Origin: Synergistaceae bacterium
GTDB lineage: Bacteria > Synergistota > Synergistia > Synergistales > Synergistaceae
Direction: 5' to 3'
NCBI GenBank assembly: GCA_030531285.1
Contig: JAUNNW010000041.1
Coordinates: 1 to 10,933, forward strand
DNA length: 10,933 nucleotides
Made by a program: the position numbers and the translations under genes. Shown here piece after piece: positions 1 through 6,331 of this stretch. The first letter of the stretch is position 1. Each line of letters begins with the position of its first letter. The notes under the pieces were generated by a model that ran no database searches, was not told the origin of the DNA, and was given only the letters and a program-made list of their open reading frames with translations.

Positions 1-889
1 CGTCCGGCAGGGTTTCGCGTATTTTTCTGACAAGTCCGCTGTATTTTTCAACCGTGTAGCCGCGGTTCATCTCTTTGAGAATTCTGTCATTGCCCGACTG
101 GACAGGAAGATTTATCGACCGGCAGATGCTCGGTGTTTCAGCCATAACCTGCAGAATATCCTCGTCAAAATCCTTCGGGTGCGATGTTGCAAAACGCAGT
201 CTCGCAATACCGTCGATTTTAGAAACGTCCTTCAGAAGCTTCGCGAAGGTGTAATCTTTAGTATCCTTTCCGTATGCGTCAACGTTCTGCCCAAGCAGAG
301 TAATTTCGCTTGCTCCCGACGACGCCAGCGTGCGGCACTCGGAGAGAATATCCTCATGCCTGCGGGACTGAAGCCGTCCGCGGACGTAAGGCACTATGCA
401 ATAACTGCAAAATCTGTCGCATCCGTAGCTTATCGTAACGTACGCTTTATACGGGTTTGTTCTGACAAGAGGCGCGACCTCCAAGTCCTGAAGCGCACGA
501 GGGTCATCGTCCATGAAGAAACGGCTCTCTCCGTCTTTGAACACATCCTCTATACCCTGCGGAACAAGCCCCAAATGGCGGGGCCCCGAAACAAGCTTCA
601 CGCACGGGAAACGTTTCGCCGTTTCCCGTCCTATTCTCTGAGCCATACAGCCGATAAGCACTACAACAGGTTTTTGTCCGTCTGCTTTGTAACGCAGATT
701 GTAACGGCCTATTTCGCTTATAACCTTCTGCTCTGCCTTGTCGCGTATGCTGCATGTGACAAGCACGACAAAATCCGCAAAAGCATCGTCCGTCTCCTCC
801 CAGCCTCTGTGCACAAAAGCCGTGCGAAGCCTGTCTCCGTCATATACGTTCATCTGGCATCCGAATACCCTGACAGCAAACCTGAGCAA
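1..889 (-). CDS. miaB: tRNA-2-methylthio-N6-dimethylallyladenosine synthase MiaB, partial (C-terminus beyond left edge)
   Basis: MiaB is a radical-SAM methylthiotransferase that converts i6A37 to ms2i6A37 in tRNAs reading UNN codons, using two [4Fe-4S] clusters. About 296 residues are visible out of a usual ~440. The N-terminal UPF0004 domain has its three cluster cysteines at C11 (in GCQMN), C46 (in TCSIRDKAE) and C81 (in GCMAQR). The radical-SAM motif is C157-x3-C161-x2-C164 (YGCDRFCSYCIVPYVRGR). The TCSIR(D/E)KA signature fits MiaB better than RimO or MtaB. The rest of the radical-SAM barrel and the TRAM domain lie outside the window. The start is a TTG at 889-887, chosen because AAGAGGT lies 7 bases upstream and the codon gives the family's normal N-terminus (VRVFGCQMN). 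It is divergent from the exported protein gene at 964. Confidence 0.95.
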   Translation of the reverse strand, partial: MLRFAVRVFGCQMNVYDGDRLRTAFVHRGWEETDDAFADFVVLVTCSIRDKAEQKVISEIGRYNLRYKADGQKPVVVLIGCMAQRIGRETAKRFPCVKLVSGPRHLGLVPQGIEDVFKDGESRFFMDDDPRALQDLEVAPLVRTNPYKAYVTISYGCDRFCSYCIVPYVRGRLQSRRHEDILSECRTLASSGASEITLLGQNVDAYGKDTKDYTFAKLLKDVSKIDGIARLRFATSHPKDFDEDILQVMAETPSICRSINLPVQSGNDRILKEMNRGYTVEKYSGLVRKIRETLPD

Positions 890-914
890 GAAAATTACCT
901 CTTTTCATCAATTC

Positions 915-945
915 TTGTGTAATTATATCAAAATAACGCTATAAT
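915..945. promoter_or_regulatory. Divergent promoter region between miaB and the exported protein gene
   Basis: Two TATAAT -10 hexamers lie back to back. One on the plus strand at 940-945 fits the gene starting at 964, with a weak TTGTGT at 915-920 and a long 19-base spacer. One on the minus strand at 927-922 would give miaB a leader of roughly 25 bases. Neither has a good -35 box. The -10 matches are seen directly; use as promoters is inferred from position. Confidence 0.45.
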
Positions 946-963
946 TTATACGGAGTGATTAAA

Positions 964-1461
964 ATGAAGAAAATTTTTGTCATACTTTCCGCGCTCGCGC
1001 TGTTCACGGCACAGGCGTACGCGGCAGACGCACCTCTCGTTGAAGTGCTGACAGGCCCAAACAGCGGACTTCCCGATATTGAAGGCTGGTTTAACTATGA
1101 CGTGCGGACGACAAAACTCAACACCGTTTCAGGTTATCAAGGCGAATGGATTGAACGCGGCTACAGAACGGCGCAGGGGGTTCCCTGCCATGCCGTAAGA
1201 ATTAACGGCGCCGGTCCCAAAGGCTGGAAAGCAAAACAAATAAGCGGAACAGCTGACGACGGACTGCTCGGCGAAGGTGCAACATTCAAAAGCCTCACAA
1301 TATGCGGCTTCGCGGCGGAATTTGACAGGCATCCGGCGCACGGCTGCTCGCTCGCCGTCCGTCTGCCCGACAGCGTTCTGACTCTCGAATCAAAATACGC
1401 TTCTGAAGCGGAAATAATTCAGATTGCCGAAACGCTGATTAAAAAAATCACAGGGAAATAA
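964..1461 (+). CDS. Exported protein of unknown function, 165 aa
   Basis: I do not recognise the family. Residues 1-20 are a classic Sec signal peptide: KK, a hydrophobic core (IFVILSALALF) and an AYA cleavage site before ADAP. The mature ~145-residue protein is therefore probably periplasmic or secreted. It has no lipobox, as no cysteine follows the signal, and no other membrane segment. It contains three cysteines (in VPCHA, TICGF and HGCSL). The C-terminal stretch ending in a helix after LESKYASEAEIIQIAETL recalls small exported beta-sheet domains that end in an 'E..i.iAesL' helix, but this is only a resemblance. The ATG at 964 is preferred over an in-frame GTG at 955 because GGAG ends 8 bases before it. 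It is a single gene, convergent with the toxin gene to its right. Confidence 0.8.
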   Translation: MKKIFVILSALALFTAQAYAADAPLVEVLTGPNSGLPDIEGWFNYDVRTTKLNTVSGYQGEWIERGYRTAQGVPCHAVRINGAGPKGWKAKQISGTADDGLLGEGATFKSLTICGFAAEFDRHPAHGCSLAVRLPDSVLTLESKYASEAEIIQIAETLIKKITGK

Positions 1462-1482
1462 CTGTCCGGTGATTGCTTCCTC

Positions 1483-1499
1483 ATATAAGCACGTTATAT
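1483..1499. terminator. Weak hairpin between convergent genes
   Basis: ATATAA-GCACG-TTATAT forms a 6-bp all-AT stem with a 5-base loop, followed on the plus strand by CGTTTTC. It overlaps the stop codon of the toxin gene. It is the only hairpin I see in the 32-base gap between convergent genes. The stem is weak and the T-run short, so terminator function is doubtful. Confidence 0.25.
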
Positions 1500-1835
1500 C
1501 GTTTTCAACAACCGCCGGATTTTCTCAAGTTCCACTCTGTCCAAAACCGCTCCGTCTGCTAAAAGTTTCAAATTATGCCACTTGTCAGCATACACTCTGG
1601 TAAGAGAATCAAGTTTAACAAACGACGGTTTCAAAAAAGGCGGGTTATAATTCACAATTTCCGCGTTCGCAGGCAGAGACAACTTCCATTCTTTGCCTTT
1701 CACTGAAGAAATATTCAGCAGTTCAAGGTAATCCGCAGACACAGCAACAATCAAATACGGCCTGTCGTACTCAGGTCTGGTTCCGTCTTTAAATGTTATG
1801 CGTCCAAGGATGCCTTGACCTTCCGTAAAATTCAT
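1494..1835 (-). CDS. Probable toxin of a Panacea-type toxin-antitoxin pair, PemK/MazF-like
   Basis: This is a 113-residue protein encoded immediately after the Panacea-domain gene. Its ATG overlaps that gene's stop as TGATG, with no Shine-Dalgarno sequence of its own, so translation is probably coupled. The early glycine-rich strand (GQGILGRITF), then RPYLIV at residues 25-30, KPSFVKLDSLTRV at 69-81 and a closing helix (RVELEKIRRLL) follow the order of PemK/MazF SH3-barrel toxins: an 'R-P-vlVv' strand, a 'k.S.v.ld.l..v' strand and a C-terminal helix. MazF-type toxins are sequence-specific mRNA endoribonucleases. The fold is inferred from this pattern and from the antitoxin partner; I cannot name the catalytic residues. 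Other toxin folds also pair with Panacea antitoxins. Confidence 0.65.
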   Translation of the reverse strand: MNFTEGQGILGRITFKDGTRPEYDRPYLIVAVSADYLELLNISSVKGKEWKLSLPANAEIVNYNPPFLKPSFVKLDSLTRVYADKWHNLKLLADGAVLDRVELEKIRRLLKTI

Positions 1836-2491
1836 CAGTAGACAACCAAAGAGCCATTGTCAAGATATACGCTGTAATCCGTATCCTCTGCGGAAAGACT
1901 GAACTTTTCAAGCTGCTTTATCATATTATCGGTCAGCAAAAAACCATCGTAATGAAACGTTATCCCGTTTATAACCTCTCTTGCCTCAACATCTTGTGCA
2001 GATCGCTTAAAACTGTCAATAAGGCTTCTGACAGTTTCTATATCCTCATTTTGGGAAAGCATATCGACAACAGAGAGCGATTTATCGTGAAAACCTCCGC
2101 CTTGTTTCAGACCGTTTTCGTATGCGTTTTTCCAGAAACGAAACGAATGGTGTACGTCAGAAAGTTCTCTCGGCTTTGATCTTCCGAAGATATTCATCGT
2201 CAGCCGCAAAACGTTATACTCGTCTTCTGAAAAATCAGGCTGGTACGAATCACTGTCTTTTTTGAAACCGGCATAATCATTTTTATATCTGAGTCTCACC
2301 TTTTCTACGACACAACCGTGTTCAAAAGCAAGTATCTCATCATCGAAAAGAGGAATATTATATTCCGCGATGCTGATCAAATTGGCAAGCACCAGCAATT
2401 TTTGAAGCCGCATATTTCCATCGTAAGTATTGGCTATTGTCGCGTCCTCACATTTAAGGAAATATTTTGCAAAATCATAAACGTCTTTCAT
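1835..2491 (-). CDS. Panacea-domain (DUF4065, GepA/SocA-like) antitoxin
   Basis: This 218-residue protein has a Panacea domain over roughly residues 1-125. Visible parts are the DVYDFAKYFL helix, the RLQKLLVLANLISIAEY helix (about 28-44), the LAFEHGCVVEKVR segment (54-66) corresponding to the family's 'A..yGPV...v' region, and an H-x5-W motif at H114-W120 (HHSFRFWKNAY). Panacea domains act as antitoxins that neutralise structurally unrelated toxins encoded beside them. Residues ~160-218 form an extra C-terminal region that may contact the toxin or DNA. The ATG at 2491 was chosen over an in-frame start at 2521 because AAAGGGG precedes it by 8 bases and the domain starts right there. The 77 bases upstream contain a small inverted repeat (CTGTT/AACAG, 2540-2556) that could be an operator, but no strong promoter is visible. 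Confidence 0.82.
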   Translation of the reverse strand: MKDVYDFAKYFLKCEDATIANTYDGNMRLQKLLVLANLISIAEYNIPLFDDEILAFEHGCVVEKVRLRYKNDYAGFKKDSDSYQPDFSEDEYNVLRLTMNIFGRSKPRELSDVHHSFRFWKNAYENGLKQGGGFHDKSLSVVDMLSQNEDIETVRSLIDSFKRSAQDVEAREVINGITFHYDGFLLTDNMIKQLEKFSLSAEDTDYSVYLDNGSLVVY

Positions 2492-2568
2492 AATGCAGAC
2501 CCCTTTCATTGCAAAACCCAAAACTCAATAAATTATTTTCTGTTACACCGGAACAGCCGTAAAACAAG

Positions 2569-3918
2569 TTATTTATCATTCCACATTTTAAGCAACTCTT
2601 TATAGATTTTATCCAATGTATCCTTAAAATTCTCTACCGTAATTTTTAATTTACCACTGGCTGTCCTCATCTCAAAGAACATATCTTTGTTGGGGGCTGC
2701 TTGCCGCAAAGCTTCGAGGGTACTATGCTTATTTGTATCGCTGACGCTCCTGGAGCTATGCATACATGGAGCCGCCATTATTGCTGCCCATTTTTTTTGT
2801 TTGAAATCTATTTGTTTATTCTTTTTCCCATCCATTTGAAACACGAAATCCTTTTCTTTAAAATGCCAACTCTTTGCCGCCTCAAGCAAGTCTCTTTTTT
2901 TAGCACATCCGTTATAACCATATACCAAAATTTTCATATTTGGGTAGCAAGCCAATAATTCATCTCCACTAATACTCATGTCATCTGCGGAAGCATCACG
3001 GCACTCTGTGTCTCTTGTTTCTGACACGATTTTCTGTATTTCGTTATTATGTAATATATTTGCTTCTTTCTTTTGTTTCTCTAACTCTTGTATCTTCCGG
3101 TCTTTCTCTTTTATTTTTTGATCTTGTTCTCGTATCTTCTGGTCTTTCTCATTTCTAAGGCGTTCAATCTCTCTTTCAAGGCGTTTTATTTCTTTATTTT
3201 TTGCATCTTCACTTTCTTGCGCTTTTTGTTTTTCAGCACACAATTCTTGAATATACTCATCTTCAGCACCGTGTTTGTCAATATTAGGCATCTTATTAGA
3301 CTGCTTAGATGCACTTACTCCATCTATTAGATTATCTAATACATAGTTTGGGCAAAAGGTATTTCTATATTTCACAACAGATTCATTATCACTTAATCCA
3401 TAACTAACTGCTCTGTTAAGAATTGCCCCCTCATCGATGTTTTGTATATTTTGCCCATTTTCATGTGCTTGGGAAAGTCTGTCTAAAAATTCACAGAAAA
3501 TAACATTGCGTTGCCCTATTTCTGTAGAGTCCATAACATCTGCATTGTCTATATAATTAAAGAAATAGACGACAGGATCTTCAAGGACATTTCGGAAGTT
3601 ATCCGTTCGTAGATTTATGAGTGCCCTATAATTATTAACCCATATAGGACAGTCTTTTTGATTTTTATACAGTTGCAATTGTCTTGAAGCTTTTTGATAT
3701 TCTCCTCTTAAAAAATATAATCTCGCTGTAATTTTAGTAGCTTCAAAGAACCTTTGAGCATCACTATCTATATCTAAACCAGTTCTCAATGATTTTCTCA
3801 AGCCTTCAATAACAGCCTCCTCAGTATCTTCATTCATACATTGGTATAATTCCATCGCAACATCATAGGCTTCCTGCCAAGTTTCTGTTTTTGAAAGTTT
3901 TTCCATGTGTTTATCCAT
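2569..3918 (-). CDS. TPR-like/coiled-coil protein with a Rossmann-like (possibly DUF2325-type) C-terminus; partner of the adjacent helicase
   Basis: This is a 449-residue cytosolic protein of no family I can name. Residues ~10-200 are helical, with a TPR-like pair around 55-100 (ATKITARLYFLRGEYQKASR). Residues ~219-300 form a highly charged coiled coil containing three near-identical heptads (DQKIREQ, DQKIKEK, DRKIQEL at 259-279). Residues ~328-440 begin MKILVYGYNGC and continue to WAAIMAAPCMHSS, the order expected of a small Rossmann-like domain. This vaguely resembles DUF2325, which I offer only tentatively. It follows the helicase stop by 21 bases, so the two are almost certainly co-transcribed. 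The ATG at 3918 is preferred, with AGGTGG 13-14 bases upstream; a GTG at 3936 in the same frame is possible. Base composition is AT-rich. The role is probably to sense or recruit for the helicase, by inference. Confidence 0.75.
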   Translation of the reverse strand: MDKHMEKLSKTETWQEAYDVAMELYQCMNEDTEEAVIEGLRKSLRTGLDIDSDAQRFFEATKITARLYFLRGEYQKASRQLQLYKNQKDCPIWVNNYRALINLRTDNFRNVLEDPVVYFFNYIDNADVMDSTEIGQRNVIFCEFLDRLSQAHENGQNIQNIDEGAILNRAVSYGLSDNESVVKYRNTFCPNYVLDNLIDGVSASKQSNKMPNIDKHGAEDEYIQELCAEKQKAQESEDAKNKEIKRLEREIERLRNEKDQKIREQDQKIKEKDRKIQELEKQKKEANILHNNEIQKIVSETRDTECRDASADDMSISGDELLACYPNMKILVYGYNGCAKKRDLLEAAKSWHFKEKDFVFQMDGKKNKQIDFKQKKWAAIMAAPCMHSSRSVSDTNKHSTLEALRQAAPNKDMFFEMRTASGKLKITVENFKDTLDKIYKELLKMWNDK

Positions 3919-3939
3919 TGTCTGAATTACACCCACCTG

Positions 3940-5058
3940 TTATTCCCAAGTCAGTAACGCTTTGTGTTTCTTCAATACAGACATTGTATCAATATATTTT
4001 GTAGAGACATAACTATTCACACAAAAAATATGCAACTCTTCTTTTGCTCTAGATATAGCCACAAACACACGATTATAATCTAATTGCTGGTCGCCACAAC
4101 TGCTTAACATATTAAAACCAGTCAACAGCACAATATCAAATTCCAAACCTTTCATCGTTCCATAAGATAAAATTTTTGGTTCCAAATTAAAAAAATCTAA
4201 CTGACTATAGTTTTTACCATATTTATAAAACTCAACGGTTGGAATTAACACCTTTAAATTATGATATGTCGCAATGTGCCTGTTATGATAGGTATCAACA
4301 ATGATACCTATACTTTTGTCAGAATTATCATTAATTACATTCATAATGACATCATCTTGCTCGGTGAAATTGTTACACAGATGTATTATCGGTTTATTGC
4401 CATTACTACGCGTTGTTAACTCAAATGCGGAAGCATTAAAAAGTCCTGCTACATCATTGATTTCCTTTGTGTTCCTAAAATTTTCATCTAATGGGAAATC
4501 ATCCTCAGCTTTAATAATTCCGACTAAATCATGTACATTGCTAATGTGCCGATTATTATTGTCTGATATCTGGTTTGTATCAATGAAACATGTAAGGTTA
4601 TCTGCCATGCACATGAGTCCTTTAAAAAAGTCAAGATCAAAATCTTGTGCTTCATCAACAATAATATGTTTATACGGTTTATTTTTTTCGTACTGTCTCA
4701 ATGTCTTAATAATCTCTGACATATTTGGCATATTGTTTATAATGTTAGGTATATTAAGTTGTTCACTAAGCCAACTATGCATTGTTTTTACTTCAAAGTT
4801 TTTCCCTGACAATTGCGTAGAAATGTACATTGCAAGTGGTCGATTGTAAACCAGCAAAAGTACTTTACGATTATCCCCATTGTCTATTTGTTTTTTTGCT
4901 AAAATTAATGCTCGCTCAATCGCCATTTTTGTTTTTCCTGTGCCAGGTCCGCCTGAAATCACCTGATTAACGTCCATTGGCAAAGATCTCATTAGTGACC
5001 TTTCTGAATTAATTTCTGAATTAAATAATTCTTTTTCAAGCCGTGATATATTACCCAT
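3940..5058 (-). CDS. Compact UvrD/PcrA-like superfamily 1 helicase/ATPase
   Basis: This 372-residue P-loop NTPase has the SF1A motifs in order: Walker A GGPGTGKT (36-43); a motif Ia-like strand VLLLVYNRPLA (66-76); TMHSW (92-96); motif II VDEAQD (134-139); motif III FIDTNQ (158-163); an ENFRNT arginine motif (192-197); motif V GTMKGLEFD (300-308); and motif VI VAISRAK (333-339). All ATPase residues, including the probable arginine fingers, are intact. It is about half the size of UvrD (~720 aa): the 1B and 2B insertion domains are missing, so it may be an NTP-driven switch rather than a processive unwinder. No nuclease domain is visible. The ATG at 5058 is favoured because GGTGAT precedes it and the promoter would start RNA near 5099; an upstream ATG at 5100 is in frame. 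AT-rich, probably acquired horizontally. Nothing in the sequence proves a defence role. Confidence 0.88.
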   Translation of the reverse strand: MGNISRLEKELFNSEINSERSLMRSLPMDVNQVISGGPGTGKTKMAIERALILAKKQIDNGDNRKVLLLVYNRPLAMYISTQLSGKNFEVKTMHSWLSEQLNIPNIINNMPNMSEIIKTLRQYEKNKPYKHIIVDEAQDFDLDFFKGLMCMADNLTCFIDTNQISDNNNRHISNVHDLVGIIKAEDDFPLDENFRNTKEINDVAGLFNASAFELTTRSNGNKPIIHLCNNFTEQDDVIMNVINDNSDKSIGIIVDTYHNRHIATYHNLKVLIPTVEFYKYGKNYSQLDFFNLEPKILSYGTMKGLEFDIVLLTGFNMLSSCGDQQLDYNRVFVAISRAKEELHIFCVNSYVSTKYIDTMSVLKKHKALLTWE

Positions 5059-5105
5059 AATCATCACCCAATCATAATCATAAACACATCCGTACCGCAT
5101 TTGAT

Positions 5106-5114
5106 ATTATAACA
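5106..5114 (-). promoter_or_regulatory. Extended -10 promoter for the helicase operon
   Basis: On the minus strand TGT-TATAAT (5114-5106) matches an extended -10 element; no good -35 box is present 17 bases upstream. Transcription would start near 5099, leaving a ~40-base leader before the ATG at 5058. This supports 5058 over 5100 as the helicase start. Confidence 0.55.
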
Positions 5115-5150
5115 CATACAGTACTATTAAAAACTCTCTAAAATCTAAAG

Positions 5151-5174
5151 AAACGTCCGCAGAAGCGGACGTTT
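5151..5174 (-). terminator. Rho-independent terminator downstream of the tRNA gene
   Basis: A perfect 10-bp stem, AAACGTCCGC (5151-5160) and GCGGACGTTT (5165-5174), encloses a 4-base loop. On the minus strand it is followed by a T-rich stretch (TTTCTTTAGATTTT, counting the last stem bases). It lies 11 bases past the tRNA 3' end. The plus strand also has TTTTTGTTT after the stem, so it could work both ways, but no plus-strand gene reaches it. It separates the core fdx-tRNA unit from the helicase operon. Confidence 0.85.
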
Positions 5175-5185
5175 TTGTTTGCGAG

Positions 5186-5261
5186 TGGTGGGCCTACCAG
5201 GAATCGAACCTAGAACCATCCGGTTATGAGCCGGGAGCTCTGCCAATTGAGCTATAGGCCC
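5186..5261 (-). tRNA. tRNA with CAT anticodon, probably elongator tRNA-Met (tRNA-Ile2 not excluded)
   Basis: The 76-base cloverleaf includes an encoded CCA end. The acceptor stem is GGGCCTA/TAGGCCC with discriminator A73. The D arm is GCTC/GAGC with loop AATTGGCA. The anticodon loop is CTCATAA with CAT at 5228-5226. The variable loop is TGGTT and the T arm is CTAGG-TTCGATT-CCTGG. G1 pairs with C72, so it is not the initiator. CAT with an A after the anticodon fits both elongator Met and the lysidine-modified Ile2 tRNA that reads ATA; sequence alone does not decide. Odd point: C27 faces A43 at the top of the anticodon stem. It lies 6 bases after the ferredoxin stop on the same strand, so the two are probably one transcript. 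Confidence 0.95.
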
Positions 5262-5267
5262 GCAAAA

Positions 5268-5453
5268 TTATTCTGTTTTAGGATAAATGGCACCTACCGG
5301 ACACGCCTCCATGGCGTTTTTAACCTCAGAAGACTCGCTCTGCGCCTTTACCGTGCTTTTGCCTGCGGCTTCGTCAATTTCAAAAACCTCCGGGCAGAGC
5401 TGTGCGCAGATGCCGCATCCGATACACTCGTCGACGTTGACCTTGACTTCCAT
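5268..5453 (-). CDS. Single [4Fe-4S] ferredoxin, Thermotoga-type
   Basis: This 61-residue cytosolic electron carrier has cluster ligands C10-x2-C13-x2-C16 and C51-P, the same numbering and length as known single-cluster ferredoxins such as that of Thermotoga maritima. C20-P is also kept, but its usual disulfide partner near residue 43 is a glutamate (E43), so that disulfide cannot form. The second four-cysteine set of 2x[4Fe-4S] ferredoxins is absent. Likely partners are pyruvate:ferredoxin oxidoreductase, hydrogenases or radical-SAM enzymes of an anaerobe (inference). The start at 5453 was chosen because GGGGG lies 8 bases upstream; an upstream in-frame TTG would overlap that site. It has its own promoter and is followed closely by the tRNA. 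Confidence 0.93.
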   Translation of the reverse strand: MEVKVNVDECIGCGICAQLCPEVFEIDEAAGKSTVKAQSESSEVKNAMEACPVGAIYPKTE

Positions 5454-5477
5454 TGTATCAACCCCCAACGGTCGGGT

Positions 5478-5506
5478 ATTCTACTCTAAAACTTTGATTT
5501 AGTCAA
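5478..5506 (-). promoter_or_regulatory. Sigma70-type promoter of the ferredoxin-tRNA unit
   Basis: On the minus strand TTGACT (5506-5501), a 17-base spacer and TAGAAT (5483-5478). RNA would start near 5471, about 18 bases before the ferredoxin ATG. It lies between the purR stop and the ferredoxin gene. Confidence 0.8.
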
Positions 5507-5528
5507 ATTATTTTTTTATTTTTGCGGC

Positions 5529-6329
5529 TTAATCGTCGCAGGCGACGGAAATCTTTGCCCCGCCTTCTGATTCCGTAAGCCTTAGCAGCGTTTTATAACC
5601 GCTGACAGCCTTTTTCTTCGGCTTGTCGGCTGTTATAAACAGTCCCGTTCCGACTATTTCACCCTCAAAATGGCGCGCCATAAGCTGCATACCGGCGGCA
5701 GTGCTTCCGCCTCTCATAAAGTCATCGAGAATGAGCACCCTTGAGCCTTTCTGTATCTGTTTCGTCCCCATGTACATCGTGCGGACTTCACCGCTTGCGG
5801 ACGGATAATGAACCGCCATAGCCGCACCATCGCTCGGACGGTTTCTGAAACGGCAGACCGAGAGAGGACAGCCGAGCGCATACGCCGTAAAGAGAGCGAC
5901 AGGAATGCCCTTAACCTCGGTAGTAACTATTATGTCCGGCTTTGCGTCAACAAAAAGCGAAGCCATTGACAGACCGAGAGGAAGAGCCGTAACGGGATCA
6001 AAAATCAGGTCGTTGTAATAAATCAGTCCGCCGGGAAGATATCTGTCGGGATCTGAAAGCTTTTCTGCGATTTCTTCAAGCAGCGACCTGCGGTACTCGG
6101 ACGTACATTCGGGCAGAAAACGCGCTCCTCCGATGCGTCCCCTTTCAACCTGAACGGTTCCGAAGCCGTCTGTGGCAAATGCCGATGCCACGACCTCCAT
6201 ATCTTCGCTCACAACGGTTTTTGAAACGCTGAATTTATCCGCGAGCTCCGTAATGGAGAGAGATCTTGAAGGCGTCATGAAAAAATTCGACACCGTTCTT
6301 GCTATTCTCTCAGTTCTCTGTCCTTTCAT
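5529..6329 (-). CDS. purR: PurR-type purine regulator (winged helix plus phosphoribosyltransferase fold)
   Basis: This 266-residue protein (Bacillus PurR has about 285) represses purine-synthesis genes in Bacillus and senses PRPP. Residues ~1-72 form a winged helix-turn-helix (SITELADKFSVSKTVVSED recognition region at 25-43). Residues ~75-266 are a type I phosphoribosyltransferase fold with the PRPP-binding loop VLILDDFMRGGSTAAGM at 198-214, including the adjacent acidic pair D202-D203. PurR is thought to use this fold for ligand sensing rather than catalysis. The start at 6329 lies two bases past the ispE stop, with AAAGGA upstream and the domain beginning immediately; a longer reading frame to 6443 overlaps ispE and is rejected. 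It is the third gene of veg-ispE-purR, the order known from Bacillus. Whether it represses or activates here is not visible. Confidence 0.92.
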   Translation of the reverse strand: MKGQRTERIARTVSNFFMTPSRSLSITELADKFSVSKTVVSEDMEVVASAFATDGFGTVQVERGRIGGARFLPECTSEYRRSLLEEIAEKLSDPDRYLPGGLIYYNDLIFDPVTALPLGLSMASLFVDAKPDIIVTTEVKGIPVALFTAYALGCPLSVCRFRNRPSDGAAMAVHYPSASGEVRTMYMGTKQIQKGSRVLILDDFMRGGSTAAGMQLMARHFEGEIVGTGLFITADKPKKKAVSGYKTLLRLTESEGGAKISVACDD

Positions 6330-6331
6330 AT

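Noticed and set aside
179..922. Plus-strand open frame of 247 codons opposite miaB
   Set aside because: The minus strand encodes the MiaB cysteine motifs throughout this stretch; the plus frame has no recognisable domain.
1462..1500. Possible attachment-site copy of the tRNA 3' end at the far side of the accessory block
   Set aside because: No stretch matching the tRNA T arm or acceptor stem is present there.
3078..3145. Short near-repeats resembling a tandem or CRISPR-like array
   Set aside because: They are 21-base units encoding coiled-coil heptads in frame, with no spacers and no cas genes.
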